Program-made: the position numbers and the translations under genes
Notes under the pieces: generated by a model
Seen by the model: the letters and a program-made list of their open reading frames with translations, nothing else
Databases searched by the model: none
What the model was told of the DNA's origin: nothing
Origin: Ferrimonas kyonanensis DSM 18153
Lineage (GTDB): Bacteria; Pseudomonadota; Gammaproteobacteria; Enterobacterales; Shewanellaceae
Length of the DNA: 64,000 nt
Reading direction: 5' to 3'
Assembly (NCBI RefSeq): GCF_000425405.1
Contig: NZ_AUDJ01000001.1
Location: 310,001 to 374,000 of the forward strand
In this document: piece by piece, positions 62,650 to 64,000 of the stretch
Layout of the letters: each line of letters begins with the position of its first letter
Numbering within the stretch: position 1 is the first letter of the stretch

Positions 62650-63722
62650 GCCGCTCAAGGGTGGTCCTGCTGCACCGAAGCTTTCGGGATCTGCTGTCGG
62701 ACCCGTGGCAAGCGAGCCTGATGACCTGGCTGCCGGTGTTGCTGGGGATCATCCTCTGGGGCGTGTTTGCCCGCGGCCTGCCCACCGAATTGCCGGTGGC
62801 CTGGGTCGATATGGATAACACCGCCACCAGCCGCACCCTGGGACGCCACCTTGAGGCGTCACCGGCCATTGCCCTGACCCAGTATGCCGACGGTCGCAGT
62901 GCCCAGTTGGCGATGCGCCAGGGAGAGATGTTTGCGCTGGTGCTGATTCCTGCTCACTTCGGTGAAGACCTGATGGCCGGGCGCACGCCGGATCTGGCGG
63001 TGCGCTACAACACTCAGTTCATTCTGGTGGGCAAGCGTCTGTACAGCGCCGCACTGGCGTCGTTGCAGGGCGGTCTGGCCGACGTGGGCTCGTTGGCGAC
63101 CCTGGCCAGCGGGATACCGGCGGAGTACGCCGAGCAGGCGTTGTCACCGGTGAAGGTGGAGCTCAAATCGATGTTCAATCCGGACTTGAGCTACCTGCCT
63201 TTCCTGTTGCCCGGCATCATGTTGGCGTTGTTCCAGTTGCTGGTGATGGCTACCCTGGTGAATACCGTGGGGCGCGGTAAGCGTGGCCTGCCGTTGCGCA
63301 TTGCCCTGTTGATGCTGTGGTGGTGGCTGATGGGCGGCATTGGCCTGTTGGTGATGTACGAAGGACTGGAGTTGCCGATGATGGGATCCTTGTGGGTGCT
63401 GTGGTTGGCGATGATCCCTCTGCTGGGAGGCATTGCCGGCATGATTCTGCTGATCGCCCTGATTGTGGATGACCCGGTTCGGGCCACCAGCATTGGCGGG
63501 GCGCTGTTCGCGCCGGCATTTGCCTACATGGGGGTCAGTTTCCCGGTCAATAGCATGCCTTGGCCCGCGGAGATCTGGCGGGTGCTGATGCCCAGCACTC
63601 ACTATGTGCCGCTGCTGCTTCAGGGTGGCGGTAATCATCATTGGTCGTCACTGTGGCCGCTGTTTCTTATGTCACTGTTGCTGGTTCCCGTGGCCCGCCG
63701 GTATCGGGGAGTGCGAGCATGA
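62646..63722 (+). CDS. ABC-2 type permease (first of two)
   Basis: A 358-residue inner membrane protein. It has an N-terminal membrane helix (about 24-42), a large periplasmic domain (about 45-170, LPVAWVDMDNTATSRTLGRH) and five more hydrophobic segments (about 180-358, LPFLLPGIMLALFQLLVMAT). It is the YhgE/YbhR-like ABC-2 architecture. An ATPase gene is not seen before it in the operon. ATG overlaps the preceding stop. Confidence 0.88.
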   Translation: MSRSRVVLLHRSFRDLLSDPWQASLMTWLPVLLGIILWGVFARGLPTELPVAWVDMDNTATSRTLGRHLEASPAIALTQYADGRSAQLAMRQGEMFALVLIPAHFGEDLMAGRTPDLAVRYNTQFILVGKRLYSAALASLQGGLADVGSLATLASGIPAEYAEQALSPVKVELKSMFNPDLSYLPFLLPGIMLALFQLLVMATLVNTVGRGKRGLPLRIALLMLWWWLMGGIGLLVMYEGLELPMMGSLWVLWLAMIPLLGGIAGMILLIALIVDDPVRATSIGGALFAPAFAYMGVSFPVNSMPWPAEIWRVLMPSTHYVPLLLQGGGNHHWSSLWPLFLMSLLLVPVARRYRGVRA

Positions 63723-64000
63723 GTTGGTGGACCTTGTTTCGGCGCGAATGGCTGGGCCTGCTGACCGATAAGGCGGCGATGTTGACCGCCATCGGCGGCA
63801 TTCTGTTTTACGCCGTGATCTACCCCCTGCCTTATGATCATCAGGTGGCCGGGGCGCAACCGGTGGCGGTGGTGGATCTGGACCAAAGTGCCACCAGTCG
63901 CAAGTTGATTCGTATGTGGTCGGCATCGCCAAAAATTCACATCAGCGACAACTATCCGGAGGTTGACCGGGCCGAGCAGGCACTGCACGACGGTGACATC
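63719..64000 (+). CDS. ABC-2 type permease (second of two), 5' part
   Basis: The first 94 residues of a second ABC-2 permease, running off the window. Start MSWWTLFRREWLGLLTDKAA, a membrane helix near 23-38 and a periplasmic start AQPVAVVDLDQSATSRKLIR that mirrors the VDMDNTATSRTL of the preceding permease. The ATG overlaps the preceding stop. The two permeases are paralogues and probably form a heterodimer. Confidence 0.88.
   Translation, partial: MSWWTLFRREWLGLLTDKAAMLTAIGGILFYAVIYPLPYDHQVAGAQPVAVVDLDQSATSRKLIRMWSASPKIHISDNYPEVDRAEQALHDGDI

Overview
The window looks like chromosome from a marine gammaproteobacterium of the Alteromonadales, most likely Ferrimonas or a close relative. The evidence is a high GC content in the core genes, a complete Vibrio/Shewanella-type MSHA pilus locus set between uvrA-yajR-ssb-csrD and mreBCD-maf-rng-yhdP-nitrilase-tldD, Aer-type sensors, and a multihaem lipoprotein cytochrome. 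The genus assignment is inferred from gene order and protein style, not from a database search.

Layout. 1-4140: the 3' end of metF, then two tandem Aer-like PAS chemoreceptors, each with its own terminator. 4147-9727: a DcaP-like porin divergent from a TetR regulator, a DUF2799 lipoprotein, an AraC regulator divergent from a duplicated SnoaL-like lipoprotein, and an RluA-type pseudouridine synthase. 9728-13613: a more AT-rich island with an orphan LuxR-type regulator, a tetrahaem lipoprotein cytochrome and a LysR regulator. 13614-14239: about 0.6 kb with no convincing gene. 14240-16015: glyoxalase I, a second VOC-family protein and a secreted CAP-domain protein.

16016-21184 is the most striking accessory region. 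An HlyD-type adaptor and a C39-peptidase ABC exporter overlap by one base. They are followed by two tiny genes whose products carry textbook 15-residue double-glycine leaders and glycine-zipper mature peptides of 41 and 39 residues. The second of these peptide genes is easy to miss because it encodes only 54 residues. A strong stem-loop terminator follows, then two paralogous small membrane proteins sharing a C-x2-C-x19-C-x2-C zinc-ribbon pattern, then a third small membrane protein. I read this as a two-peptide, class IIb-like bacteriocin/microcin system with its exporter and candidate immunity genes.

21278-28049: two small conserved hypotheticals, uvrA, yajR, a FimV-like duplicated-domain protein and ssb. 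28464-49260: the MSHA type IV pilus locus in canonical order: csrD(mshH), mshI, PilN-like, mshJ, K, L, M, N, E, G, F, B, three tandem mshA-type pilins, C, D, O, P, Q. The assembly genes mostly overlap by 1-4 bases and form one operon. The triple mshA block is broken up by hairpins that could set pilin stoichiometry. 49476-60143: the cell-shape operon mreBCD, then maf, rng, yhdP, a nitrilase-family amidase and tldD. 60296-64000: an efflux/export operon of a TolC-like outer membrane protein, an HlyD adaptor and two ABC-2 permeases. The second permease runs off the window. An 18-bp perfect palindrome lies just upstream of this operon.
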